Below are positions 53,025-61,910 of a stretch of DNA of 64,000 nt, piece after piece. The notes under the pieces were generated by a model. That model was not told the origin of the DNA and ran no database searches. It was given only the letters and a program-made list of their open reading frames with translations. A program made the position numbers and the translations under genes. Position 1 is the first letter of the stretch. Every line of letters starts with the position of its first letter. Source of the DNA: an uncultured Draconibacterium sp. (GTDB taxonomy: Bacteria > Bacteroidota > Bacteroidia > Bacteroidales > Prolixibacteraceae); assembly GCF_963675065.1 (NCBI RefSeq), contig NZ_OY775906.1:164001-228000 (forward strand), written 5' to 3'.

Positions 53025-53988
53025 GAAGTTTGTTTCTGATTTTATTTTTCCCTTTGGCTCCAACAAAAAATGTAAGTGATAATTCATGCGATCCATAGCT
53101 GTAATTGGAAAGTTCGGAAAGGGTATAGTCAAAACTGTAGCCGAACTGGAATTTTTCGCGTGCAAAGCCGATTAAGGCGATTATAGCGTCAGGTCGTGTG
53201 TCAATGTTATTCCTGAACCAGCCTCCAAACAAAAATGATTTTTCAATCATATAAATTCCAAGATTAAGCTGCTTAAACGACCCCTGTTGCTGGTAAAGTA
53301 TGTTTGGCGAAAGTGTAAAACGCCTCGACAATAAAGCGTGATGAAACTTGTGCAGTCGGGCACCGGCATGTACCGTAATTTTCATCGGAACTTTCCCTTT
53401 ATGGTCTCCTTCGTGGATCGACTCGTCGGGTGTGGTTAAATGATGCAGACTGGCTCCCCAAAATACCTGGCGGTGTTGTCCCACTGCTCCAATTGCAAAG
53501 TCGGGATAGGTTTTGCTCCCTTCGTAAAGGTTGGCATTGGATGAACCAGAAATAGCTCCTGTCAGCTGATCGATCTCTGACGGGAATATCAACCCATTTG
53601 TATCGAATTGTTTTCTTACAAGGCCTGCATTTAATCCCAGCGTCATAAAACTTTCCAATCCCAACTGAAGATGGTAAGAATACGTTGCAGTTGCAGCACT
53701 TGTTGTGATTATATTATTTGGTTCGCGATCGTGATAAGCCTGAAATCCAATTCCGGCATTACTTTTTTTCAAAAGGAAGTCGTAAGAAAGGGAATAGGTG
53801 GTAAACGAATTGCCTTTTTGCGGCCACTGGTTACGGTAATTAATTACCATCCGGGGTAGCTCTGTTGTTCCTGCAAAAGCCGGATTTAAGTGAAGCGGAT
53901 TAGCAAAAAACTGCGAGTAACCGGGATCTTGAGCAAAAACTGCACATGGCAATACAAGTAGAGCAAGTAGAAGTTTTTTGAAGTACAT
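53008..53988 (-). CDS. PorP/SprF-family T9SS membrane protein
   Basis: A 326-residue outer-membrane protein with a signal peptide (MYFKKLLLALLVLPCAVFAQ) and the family start DPGYSQFFANPLHLNPAFAGTTELPRMVINYRNQWP. The rest is a beta barrel (FTTYSLSYDFLLKKSNAGIGFQ, LSPNILYQQQGSFKQLNLGIYMI, FQFGYSFDYTLSELSNYSYGSHELSL). PorP/SprF proteins take part in type IX secretion and gliding, often paired with particular exported proteins. It is convergent with the lectin-bearing cargo gene and the last gene of a leftward run of three. Confidence 0.9.
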   Translation of the reverse strand: MYFKKLLLALLVLPCAVFAQDPGYSQFFANPLHLNPAFAGTTELPRMVINYRNQWPQKGNSFTTYSLSYDFLLKKSNAGIGFQAYHDREPNNIITTSAATATYSYHLQLGLESFMTLGLNAGLVRKQFDTNGLIFPSEIDQLTGAISGSSNANLYEGSKTYPDFAIGAVGQHRQVFWGASLHHLTTPDESIHEGDHKGKVPMKITVHAGARLHKFHHALLSRRFTLSPNILYQQQGSFKQLNLGIYMIEKSFLFGGWFRNNIDTRPDAIIALIGFAREKFQFGYSFDYTLSELSNYSYGSHELSLTFFVGAKGKNKIRNKLLIPML

Positions 53989-54089
53989 TAAGTTTTTCCC
54001 GATTAAAATGAGTCGTGAAAATACGAAATCAAATTAACATGAGATCGATTTTAAAATATTTTATGTGAAAGAGATAGCGATGTAGTGAT

Positions 54090-55061
54090 TTAGTTTTTTG
54101 CAGGTGCCCATGGATTATATTTTGAATGGCTAAAAGGCGGAACAATAATATTTAGCGATAGCTCGCACATAAAGGAATTATAATCTGAAATGCCCGGTAT
54201 ACCCATTCCTGCATTAAGGTTAAAGCGCATAAAATTATGTCGGTATCCAATTGTCCCTCCCAGGGTAGAAATATGGTTGGTAAAGTCGTTTTGAACGAAG
54301 GCCCCCCATGTTTTATCTGTATATTCGGCAAGTAAGCGCAGTCGGGCAATAGTGGCTTCTTCGCGGTAGAAAACAACCAGTTCCGGCGACATTTCAAAAG
54401 GACGGGAGTATAGGTCGCGAACTCTTTTGTCAACCTTTTTCGAAACATACAGCGTATAACCCAATGTTGTTGTCGGTTCTATTAAACTAAAGGCAACATC
54501 TCTGGTATGCAATACGGTTGATGTTATACCAATTTGTAAGGAGTTGTTGGTCCATAGAAACCCAAACTTTGGTTTGAATATATAATAGCGAAAAAAAGAT
54601 TCTCCCTGCTCAATCGGTGCATCGTTATCGTGGGGAATTACATTGTTGAGAAATGCAACTGCCCAGTGTTTGGTTGCAGCAAGCACTTCAGTCCCGGCAG
54701 ATAAAAGTATTCTGCTATTATTTATTTTAATGGGGAAACCCGAATAGTAAAAACCAATTGCGGAGGTACTAATGTTTTGCCCGCTAAGCATCCCTTGGCT
54801 GAAATTCAGGGCCACACCTCCCTTTAATTTGTTGGAATACGAATCCCACGAGGCATAAAAAAGATTATAGGTTTGTTCGCTGTTTACAAAATGATATTGA
54901 TTTCCGGTTTGATACGAACTGTTCTTATTTAATCCGGCAAGAGCTGGATTAATCTCAATCCGGTTATCAAAAGGCAGAAGGTAGGTTTCGTTTTGCGCAC
55001 GACTCATCCATCCTGAAAACATCAAGATACAACAAACAAATATTTTGGGTGAAATGCGCAA
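54090..55061 (-). CDS. PorP/SprF-family T9SS membrane protein (second copy)
   Basis: A 323-residue relative of the downstream gene, with signal peptide (MRISPKIFVCCILMFSGWMSRAQ) and an N-terminal NPALAGLNKNSSYQTGNQYHF segment, followed by barrel strands (GGVALNFSQGMLSGQNISTSAIGFYYSGF, IGYRHNFMRFNLNAGMGIPG, FMCELSLNIIVPPF). It is more divergent at the family opening than the other copy. It lies 13 bases after the HEAT-like gene and 101 bases before the other PorP/SprF copy, which suggests one operon. Confidence 0.85.
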   Translation of the reverse strand: MRISPKIFVCCILMFSGWMSRAQNETYLLPFDNRIEINPALAGLNKNSSYQTGNQYHFVNSEQTYNLFYASWDSYSNKLKGGVALNFSQGMLSGQNISTSAIGFYYSGFPIKINNSRILLSAGTEVLAATKHWAVAFLNNVIPHDNDAPIEQGESFFRYYIFKPKFGFLWTNNSLQIGITSTVLHTRDVAFSLIEPTTTLGYTLYVSKKVDKRVRDLYSRPFEMSPELVVFYREEATIARLRLLAEYTDKTWGAFVQNDFTNHISTLGGTIGYRHNFMRFNLNAGMGIPGISDYNSFMCELSLNIIVPPFSHSKYNPWAPAKN

Positions 55062-55073
55062 GGTCGTTTTGTG

Positions 55074-55580
55074 TCAGGTGGATATTTTTAATAACTCTTC
55101 CAACATGTAAGCCCGCTTTTCGTCGGAAACTTTTAAGGCGCGGGCAATTTTCAATTTTATTGGTTTCATTACTTCTGCCGAAGGAAAGTTCTCGATATTA
55201 TCGATTACCGTGAAAGCTTCAAAAGCAGTTTCCCAGTTTTCGTTTATCACTAAGTCGACAAAAACTTCAATATTATCCGAGAAATCAAGTCCGTTTTGCC
55301 AGCAAGCTGTAGCAATATTTCTACGAATTGGCTGAAAATGCTCTTCTTGCAGGGCAGTTATAAATACCGGAATAGTTTCTTTATCCTTTACTGTTCCCAG
55401 CAATTTCTGAATTTGATTTTCTATTTCTACTTCGCAGCCGGCCACCATTAATTCAAATAAAATCGGCAGGTAATCTTTATTGCCAGTTTCTTTAAGTTTG
55501 TTAAGCGCAGCAAGCACCTGATCTTTATCGGCCGAAAAAAGCTGGGTTTTTATTGTCGGATTAATTTTTGTCTTATTCAT
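55074..55580 (-). CDS. HEAT-repeat-like small protein
   Basis: A 168-residue soluble, all-helical protein without signal peptide. Its pattern (LAALNKLKETGNKDYLPILFELMV, ETIPVFITALQEEHFQPIRRNIATACWQNGLDF) fits HEAT-like repeats. It is cytoplasmic and heads the run with the two PorP/SprF genes. Similar proteins occur in many Bacteroidetes; function is not assigned. Confidence 0.72.
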   Translation of the reverse strand: MNKTKINPTIKTQLFSADKDQVLAALNKLKETGNKDYLPILFELMVAGCEVEIENQIQKLLGTVKDKETIPVFITALQEEHFQPIRRNIATACWQNGLDFSDNIEVFVDLVINENWETAFEAFTVIDNIENFPSAEVMKPIKLKIARALKVSDEKRAYMLEELLKIST

Positions 55581-55678
55581 ATTTCATCTTTCAGAGCAAG
55601 CAAATTTAATGTTTAAAATACGCCAAAACAAAGGTGAGGTGTAAATGTTTTCGCATATTCGTTACCTTTGTGCTCCTC

Positions 55679-57049
55679 ATGAATAACGTTGACGAATTAC
55701 AAGAGGCCCATGTAGGGCGTCTTATGCTCAAATATTTCATTCCTGCATTTATTGGAGTTTTCGTAAATGCATTGTACAATATTGTTGATCGGATTTTTAT
55801 TGGACAGGGTGTTGGGGCCGAAGCATTATCGGGTATTTCGGTAATTTTTCCGGTTATGCTTATTATGATGGGCTTTGGTATGCTCATTGGTATTGGCACC
55901 AGTGTTTATGTTTCCATAAATCTGGGGAAAAAGAATATGGAAAGAGCGGAACAAACCTTGGGCACCAGTTTTCTCCTCATGATTTTGGCTTCGGTACTTA
56001 TTATGGTGGTTACCTATTCGCTGAAAGTCCCAATTCTTCGTTCGTTTGGATCTACCGACGCAACTTTTCAATATGCCAATGATTATCTCGATATTGTTCT
56101 TGGCGGTGTGGCATTTATGGTTATTGGTTTTTCGCTAAACAATGTTATTCGTTCAGAAGGAAATGCGCGCGTTGCCATGGTTTCCATGCTGATAAGTTCA
56201 GTAACCAATATTATTCTCGATCCCATTTTTATTTTTGGCCTCGATATGGGTGTAAAAGGGGCAGCTTACGCAACCGTAATTTCAATGTTTGTTTTAATGT
56301 TGTGGGTGCTGTACCATTTTATAAAAAGTAAACGGGCAGTTGTGCGATTACGGATGCAGCATTTAAAAATTAACTGGGGAATTACATTGGAGATTCTGGC
56401 CATTGGAATGGCGCCTTTTTCCATGCAAATTGCCGGAAGTTTTGTTCAGGGCCTGTTAAATAAAAAGCTGATTGATTTTGGTGGCGACCTGGCTGTTGGC
56501 GCGATGGGAATTATTAATTCGGTGCTAACGCTGGTAATTATGGCTATTGTTGCGTTGAATATGGCCTCTCAACCTATTATCGGTTTTAATTATGGTGCCA
56601 AATCGGTTCAGCGAATAAAAGATACTTTAAAGATCACACTTATTGCTGCCACGCTTATTGCCATTGTTTCGTATGCATTAATCGAGGCTTTCCCCGGGTA
56701 TATTATTAGGATTTTTAATAACGATAGCGAAGTGTTGTACAATATTGCAACCAGGGGATTACGGCTTGTTATTCTGGCACTGCCGCTTGTCGGATTTCAG
56801 GTGGTGGCTTCCAATTTCTTTCAGGCAGTTGGAAAAGCCGGCCTTTCCATATTTGCAACTGTATTTCGTCAGGTGATCATGTTAATTCCGCTCATTTATA
56901 TTTTACCAGGGTTTTTCGATATTGATGGGATTTGGATAAGTTATCCGGTTGCAGATACCATGTCGGCAATAGTGGTCGGATTTATACTTTATCGCGAGTG
57001 GAAGCGTTTACCGTTAATAATTGAAGACAGCGATGAAGATAAGAACTAA
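55679..57049 (+). CDS. MATE-family efflux transporter
   Basis: A 456-residue inner-membrane transporter with about 12 hydrophobic segments. I start at ATG 55679 (MNNVDELQEAHVGRLMLKYFIPAF), which gives the normal family opening; an ATG 45 bases earlier adds unlikely residues. NALYNIVDRIFIGQGVG and SGISVIFPVMLIMMGFGMLIGIG are family segments, and the two halves repeat (GAMGIINSVLTLVIMAIVALNMASQPIIGFNYGAK). It likely exports drugs or metabolites by sodium or proton antiport; no substrate is suggested by the neighbours. Its end overlaps the next gene. Confidence 0.9.
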   Translation: MNNVDELQEAHVGRLMLKYFIPAFIGVFVNALYNIVDRIFIGQGVGAEALSGISVIFPVMLIMMGFGMLIGIGTSVYVSINLGKKNMERAEQTLGTSFLLMILASVLIMVVTYSLKVPILRSFGSTDATFQYANDYLDIVLGGVAFMVIGFSLNNVIRSEGNARVAMVSMLISSVTNIILDPIFIFGLDMGVKGAAYATVISMFVLMLWVLYHFIKSKRAVVRLRMQHLKINWGITLEILAIGMAPFSMQIAGSFVQGLLNKKLIDFGGDLAVGAMGIINSVLTLVIMAIVALNMASQPIIGFNYGAKSVQRIKDTLKITLIAATLIAIVSYALIEAFPGYIIRIFNNDSEVLYNIATRGLRLVILALPLVGFQVVASNFFQAVGKAGLSIFATVFRQVIMLIPLIYILPGFFDIDGIWISYPVADTMSAIVVGFILYREWKRLPLIIEDSDEDKN

Positions 57050-57443
57050 ACTGATTCTGTTATTAAGCGTTTTAGCTTTTACTTTTTACTGCCTTTTTAT
57101 TCAGCCTGAACTATTGGGTGTCAGCATTTCCGAAAAGCTGAATCTTCCTTTGGGGAGCTTAATTTCCTGGAGCGGTATTGTTGCATATACTCTTTTTCTT
57201 CATTTGTTTATTAAACTCCCTACAACATCTATTTTATTAAAAGTTAGTAAACTGCTTAGGTATTTTCATTTAGGCCTTGCACTATTTTGGTTACCCGTGT
57301 CTTACTTTATTTCAGGGAACCTTGCCTTTGCTTTTCAAAACAAACCAATTGCTTTTAAGCTATGGGTTGGCTATACTTTGGTTATTCTTCTTTTCCCGTT
57401 AATTTTATTTCTACTTAAACTTTTCAATAAGACTGAAAAGTAA
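57033..57443 (+). CDS. Small four-helix membrane protein
   Basis: A 136-residue membrane protein (140 if started at the in-frame ATG at 57021). Four hydrophobic segments are seen: LILLLSVLAFTFYCLFI, LISWSGIVAYTLFLHLFI, FHLGLALFWLPVSYFISG and LWVGYTLVILLFPLILFLL. It overlaps the MATE gene by at least 17 bases, so it is probably cotranslated with it. No family is recognised. Confidence 0.65.
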   Translation: MKIRTKLILLLSVLAFTFYCLFIQPELLGVSISEKLNLPLGSLISWSGIVAYTLFLHLFIKLPTTSILLKVSKLLRYFHLGLALFWLPVSYFISGNLAFAFQNKPIAFKLWVGYTLVILLFPLILFLLKLFNKTEK

Positions 57444-57554
57444 AAATCGAAAAATAAGATTTTATGAAATTATATACCTAACGATGACTTTAGTCAATAG
57501 AATGGGTATATATTTAAATTACATTTGTTCATTATAATTTTAAAACTAATTATA

Positions 57555-58001
57555 ATGGCAATTTCAACTATAAAGGTAAGCGGAGAAATGGGCCGCAGCT
57601 TTTCAACTAAAATTAATTGTTCACATCCGTTTGTAATCGATCAGCCAAAAATGGCAGGAGGAAATGATGAAGGACCAAATCCATTGGAAGTGTTTCTGTG
57701 TTCGTTACCGGCCTGTATTTGTGCAATTGGAAGAATAATTGCGCAGCAACGAAGAATTAAGCTTAATGGCATAAGTGTTACGGCAGAAGGCGATATTGAT
57801 AAAGATTTCCTGCTTGGGAAAACAACTGAAGGTCGTGCCGGATTTACTGAAATTAGAAGTTATGTTGCAATTGATGCAGACCTGACAACTGAAGAGAAGC
57901 GAAGTTTTTTAGATGAAATAGCAACTCGTTGCCCGATAGCTGATAACATTGCTGAAAGTTCTGTGATTAAACCGGTTGTAGTAGAAGACGCAATCGTTTA
58001 A
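57555..58001 (+). CDS. OsmC-family protein
   Basis: A 148-residue OsmC/Ohr-like protein. The ATG at 57555 (MAISTIKVSGEMGRSF) is chosen over an upstream one that adds ten hydrophobic residues. A cysteine in the central helix (FLCSLPACICAIG) and one in TRCPIADNI are the positions expected for peroxidatic chemistry. OsmC proteins reduce organic hydroperoxides or act in stress; this one belongs to the broad OsmC group. Cytoplasmic. Confidence 0.87.
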   Translation: MAISTIKVSGEMGRSFSTKINCSHPFVIDQPKMAGGNDEGPNPLEVFLCSLPACICAIGRIIAQQRRIKLNGISVTAEGDIDKDFLLGKTTEGRAGFTEIRSYVAIDADLTTEEKRSFLDEIATRCPIADNIAESSVIKPVVVEDAIV

Positions 58002-58021
58002 ATAGTGAGGTTTTAATGGTG

Positions 58022-58050
58022 AAGAGCCGCCTCAAAAGGGCGGCTCTTTT
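58022..58050. terminator. Bidirectional terminator between osmC-like gene and uvrA
   Basis: A ten-pair stem AAGAGCCGCC (58022-58031) / GGCGGCTCTT (58039-58048) with a seven-base loop is followed by Ts. It serves the OsmC gene and perhaps the convergent uvrA gene ending at 58053. Confidence 0.85.
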
Positions 58051-58052
58051 AT

Positions 58053-60851
58053 TTATAATTTTTCTTTTAAAGCTTCTCCTGTATACGAATTTTTCTCCTT
58101 GATCAGTTCCTCAGGAGTACCTTCAAAAACAAGTTGTCCGCCTTTATCTCCACCTTCCGGCCCCAGATCGATAATCCAATCGGCGGATTTAATAACATCC
58201 ATGTTGTGCTCGATGATCAGTATGGAATGACCACGCGAAATTAGCGCATTGAATGAATCAAGCAGCTTTCGGATATCATGGAAATGCAAACCTGTTGTTG
58301 GCTCATCGAAAATAAACAGCGTTGGTGAATCTTTTTCCTTTGCGAGGAACGAAGCCAGTTTTACACGCTGACTTTCACCACCCGATAATGTGCTCGATGC
58401 CTGTCCCAGTTTTATGTAGCCCAAACCAACATCCTGTAGTGGTTGCAGGCGTTTGGTAATTTTCTTTTCAGTTGAACTTTTGCCTTGTTTAAAGAGTTCG
58501 ATGGCTGCATTTACGGTCATATTCAGAATGTCGGCCACATTCAGATCCTGGTATTTTACATCCAGAATATCTTCTTTAAAACGTTTTCCGGAGCAACTTT
58601 CGCAAAGCAGGTAAACGTCGGCCAAGAACTGCATCTCTACTTTAATCGTTCCTTCACCCTGGCACTCGTCACAACGTCCACCATCAACGTTAAACGAGAA
58701 GTGAGATGGTTTTAATCCCTGTATTTTTGCCGCTTGCTGCTCCGACAGTAATTTCCGTATTTCGTCGTAGGCTTTCAGGTAGGTAACCGGGTTGGAGCGC
58801 GACGATTTTCCGATAGGATTTTGGTCGATGAACTCAAGGGCATTGATCATTTTATAGTCCCCTAAAATCGCATCGTGATGGCCGGTTTTTTCACCATATC
58901 CCCCCAGAATTTTAGTCAGGGCAGGAGTGAGGATTTTTGAAATAAGCGATGACTTTCCTGATCCGCTGACTCCGGTAATTACCGTTAAGGTATTCAGCGG
59001 AAATTTAACGGTAACATTTTTAAGGTTGTTCTCGCGTGCACCGATAACTTGAATGGAGTTCGTCCATTTACGGCGTTGAGCCGGAACAGGTATATTTTCA
59101 ATGCCTGTGAGATATTTTGTGGTAAGACTTTTCGGATTTTTAACCAGGTCAGCATGTGTTCCCTGAAAAACAACCTCTCCACCGTGTTGTCCGGCCATTG
59201 GGCCAATATCGATTACTTCGTCGGCAGCACGAATAATTTCTTCGTCATGTTCAACTACCAGTACTGTATTTCCAATTTTTTGCAGGCGTCGTAATACTTT
59301 TATAAGTTTCTCCGTGTCTCGCGAATGCAGACCAATACTGGGTTCATCCAAAATATAAAGCGAGCCAACCAAGCTACTTCCAAGCGAGGTCGCCAGGTTT
59401 ATCCGCTGCGATTCACCACCCGATAAAGTTGACGACAACCGGTTAAGTGAAAGGTAGCCCAAACCTACATCGTCCAAAAATTCCAGGCGATTGTTGATCT
59501 CGATGAGGATACGTTTAGCAACTTGTTTATCATGATCGTTTAGTATCATGTTCCGGAAGAACTCCTTCAATTCCGAAACGGGCATCAAAACCAGTTCCTG
59601 AAGCGATTTATCCGCAACTTTAACATAGCCGGCTTCTCTTTTCAAACGACTTCCTTTGCACTCGGGGCAAACCGTTTTTCCGCGGTAACGCGATAACATA
59701 ACACGGTACTGTATTTTGTAGCTACCCTCTTCAAGGTGCTTAAAAAACTGGTTTAAGCCATCAAAATATTGATTTCCGGTCCAGATCAGGAATTTTTGTT
59801 CTTCACTAAGTTCATAAAATGGCTTGTGAATTGGGAAATCAAATTTTTCAGCCGAATAGATCAGTTCGTTTTTCCATTGGCTCATTTTTTCACCTTTCCA
59901 ACAGGCAATGGCATCCTGGTATATTGATAGCGATTTATTCGGAATTACAAGATCTTCGTCAATGCCAATTACTTTCCCGTAGCCTTCGCAAGTAGGGCAG
60001 GCACCAACCGGATTATTAAAACTGAACATGTGAACCGATGGCTCTTCAAATTCAATTCCATCGGCTTCAAAACGGTTCGAAAAGCTCTTTGATTCCGTAT
60101 CTTCCTTCTTATAAATTTTTACGAGACATTCTCCGTGTCCTTCGAAAAAAGCGGTTTGAACCGAATCGGCCAGCCGACTTTGGGTATCTTCGTCGTGTTT
60201 AACGGCGGCACGATCGATAACCAGGTTGCAGCTTCCGTTACAAAAATCATCACTTTCTGCTTTTACCAGCTCGTCAATACGTTTTATTTCGTCGTTGGTT
60301 TCAATACGCGAAAATCCTTGTTGCATCAACAGTTCTACTTCCTGTAGAATTGTCCGTCCGTTTTTTGCCTTCAAAGGCGCAACAATAATTAGGCGGGTTC
60401 CTTCATCAAAACTGTTTATGTAGTCCACCACGTCGGTTACACTATTTTGCGAAACAACTTGCCCCGATACCGGCGAAATGGTTTTTCCGATGCGTGCATA
60501 AAGCAGCTTCAGGTAATCGTAAATCTCGGTTGATGTACCCACTGTTGAGCGTGGATTACGCGTGTTTACCTTTTGCTCGATAGCAATGGCAGGCGGAATT
60601 CCGTTAATAAAGTCAACTTCGGGTTTATTTATCCGCCCCAAAAACTGACGGGCATACGACGACAGGCTTTCTACATAGCGGCGTTGACCTTCGGCAAAAA
60701 GGGTATCGAAGGCCAGCGAAGACTTCCCTGAACCGGAAACTCCGGTAACCACAATAAGTTTGTTTCGGGGAATTTTTAAGCTTATATTTTTTAAATTATG
60801 AACCCTCGCGTTCTGAATCTCAATGTATTTAGCGTTTTTGCTATTTGACAT
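58053..60851 (-). CDS. uvrA: Excinuclease ABC subunit A
   Basis: A 932-residue DNA-damage recognition ATPase of nucleotide excision repair. Two ABC modules are seen: Walker A GVSGSGKSSLAFDTLF near the start and GVSGSGKSSLISKIL around residue 632, with LSGGESQRINLA and LSGGESQRVKLA signatures. Zinc-binding cysteines are in GACPTCEGYG, TVCPECKGSRL, GRCDECQGEG and LLCESCSGKRF. The SSYARQFLGRINKPEVDFINGIPPAIAIEQ region is the usual UvrB/damage part. Length is standard, cytoplasmic, monocistronic. Confidence 0.96.
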   Translation of the reverse strand: MSNSKNAKYIEIQNARVHNLKNISLKIPRNKLIVVTGVSGSGKSSLAFDTLFAEGQRRYVESLSSYARQFLGRINKPEVDFINGIPPAIAIEQKVNTRNPRSTVGTSTEIYDYLKLLYARIGKTISPVSGQVVSQNSVTDVVDYINSFDEGTRLIIVAPLKAKNGRTILQEVELLMQQGFSRIETNDEIKRIDELVKAESDDFCNGSCNLVIDRAAVKHDEDTQSRLADSVQTAFFEGHGECLVKIYKKEDTESKSFSNRFEADGIEFEEPSVHMFSFNNPVGACPTCEGYGKVIGIDEDLVIPNKSLSIYQDAIACWKGEKMSQWKNELIYSAEKFDFPIHKPFYELSEEQKFLIWTGNQYFDGLNQFFKHLEEGSYKIQYRVMLSRYRGKTVCPECKGSRLKREAGYVKVADKSLQELVLMPVSELKEFFRNMILNDHDKQVAKRILIEINNRLEFLDDVGLGYLSLNRLSSTLSGGESQRINLATSLGSSLVGSLYILDEPSIGLHSRDTEKLIKVLRRLQKIGNTVLVVEHDEEIIRAADEVIDIGPMAGQHGGEVVFQGTHADLVKNPKSLTTKYLTGIENIPVPAQRRKWTNSIQVIGARENNLKNVTVKFPLNTLTVITGVSGSGKSSLISKILTPALTKILGGYGEKTGHHDAILGDYKMINALEFIDQNPIGKSSRSNPVTYLKAYDEIRKLLSEQQAAKIQGLKPSHFSFNVDGGRCDECQGEGTIKVEMQFLADVYLLCESCSGKRFKEDILDVKYQDLNVADILNMTVNAAIELFKQGKSSTEKKITKRLQPLQDVGLGYIKLGQASSTLSGGESQRVKLASFLAKEKDSPTLFIFDEPTTGLHFHDIRKLLDSFNALISRGHSILIIEHNMDVIKSADWIIDLGPEGGDKGGQLVFEGTPEELIKEKNSYTGEALKEKL

Positions 60852-61012
60852 ATTATTTTTATAAAATTCGATAAAATGTTAGAAAAACTTGCTATTGTCG
60901 GTAAAATGTTTCATTTTTGAATGATACAAAATTAGAATAATAGTTTTACTACACTAAAAATTGAACGCCTATAGATAAACTTTACTTTTTGTTTACACAT
61001 AAATAGAAGGTA

Positions 61013-61606
61013 ATGTTCAGACTCGACAAACTGAACGATAATGAACTCGTTCAACGATTTATTCAAGGCGATCATGAATCACTTGAGGTTTTAATAGTTC
61101 GACATAAAAGCAGAGTGTATTCGTATATTTTGCTGATTGTCAAGAACCAGGATCTTGCAGAAGATATCTTTCAGGATACTTTTATCAAAGTCATACGCTC
61201 GTTAAAACGAGGTAAGTATGTTGAGAATGGTAAATTTGTTTCCTGGGTACTTCGGATAGCGCATAATCTGATTATCGACCACTTCAGGAAGGAAAAACTG
61301 CAGGGGACGATTTCCAACGACAGCTCCGATGTTGACATCTTCAATTCTCAAAAATTTTCGGAAGAGACCATTGAGGACCAAATGGTTTATTCGCAAATTC
61401 TGAGTGAAGTCAAGCACCTTGTAAAAGAGTTGCCGGAAGATCAGCAGCAGGTAATTTATATGCGGCATTATATGGGCCTCAGTTTTAAGGAAATAGCCGA
61501 ACAAACTGATGTGAGCATTAACACTGCTTTGGGGCGGATGCGTTATGCATTAATTAACCTGCGAAAACTTGTGGATGAAAAGAAATTGAACCTCACTGCT
61601 TTTTAA
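61013..61606 (+). CDS. ECF sigma factor (SigW-like)
   Basis: A 197-residue sigma factor starting MFRLDKLNDNELVQRFIQGDHESLEVLIVRH. Region 2 holds DLAEDIFQDTFIKVIRSLKRGKYVENGKFVSWVLRIAHNLIIDHFRKEK; region 4 holds LPEDQQQVIYMRHYMGLSFKEIAEQTDVSINTALGRMRYALINLRKLVDE. No FecR or other anti-sigma gene lies next to it; instead a 62-residue protein follows. It starts 161 bases from the divergent uvrA. It differs from the PUL sigma at 34758 and probably serves a general stress regulon. Confidence 0.92.
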   Translation: MFRLDKLNDNELVQRFIQGDHESLEVLIVRHKSRVYSYILLIVKNQDLAEDIFQDTFIKVIRSLKRGKYVENGKFVSWVLRIAHNLIIDHFRKEKLQGTISNDSSDVDIFNSQKFSEETIEDQMVYSQILSEVKHLVKELPEDQQQVIYMRHYMGLSFKEIAEQTDVSINTALGRMRYALINLRKLVDEKKLNLTAF

Positions 61607-61661
61607 CTATTGTTAACACAATATTAGGTAGCTACCGGCGTTTTAAGAGAAAATAATTGAA

Positions 61662-61850
61662 ATGCCTATGATGAATTTTTCTACCTTATTTTATTGTGTA
61701 AACAACATTCAACGTAAAGTTGAAAAACAATCAGCAGAGATGGATTATGAACCATCAGAACGGTCGGTACAGAATATCCTCGATTTCGCTCGTTGCTACG
61801 AAACTGTAGAAACAGAGGAGACAGGATATGTTGAAATGATTTTAAATTAG
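61662..61850 (+). CDS. Small hypothetical protein after the sigma factor
   Basis: A 62-residue acidic protein starting MPMMNFSTLFYCVNNIQRKVEK and containing MDYEPSERSVQNILDFARCYETVETEETGYVEMILN. No membrane segment. It is 55 bases after the sigma gene and before a strong terminator, so it is cotranscribed. The size and charge would suit a regulator of the sigma factor, but this is speculation. Confidence 0.6.
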   Translation: MPMMNFSTLFYCVNNIQRKVEKQSAEMDYEPSERSVQNILDFARCYETVETEETGYVEMILN

Positions 61851-61880
61851 AACAAGAAAAAGTATTAGGTTGTAAAAAAA

Positions 61881-61910
61881 TCCTTCGGCTAATTAGCCGA
61901 AGGATTTTTT
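61881..61910. terminator. Bidirectional terminator (perfect 24-base palindrome)
   Basis: A perfect palindrome at 61881-61904 (TCCTTCGGCTAA and its complement) lies between an A-run and a T-run. It ends the sigma operon and reaches into the last codons of the convergent nhaA. Confidence 0.88.
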
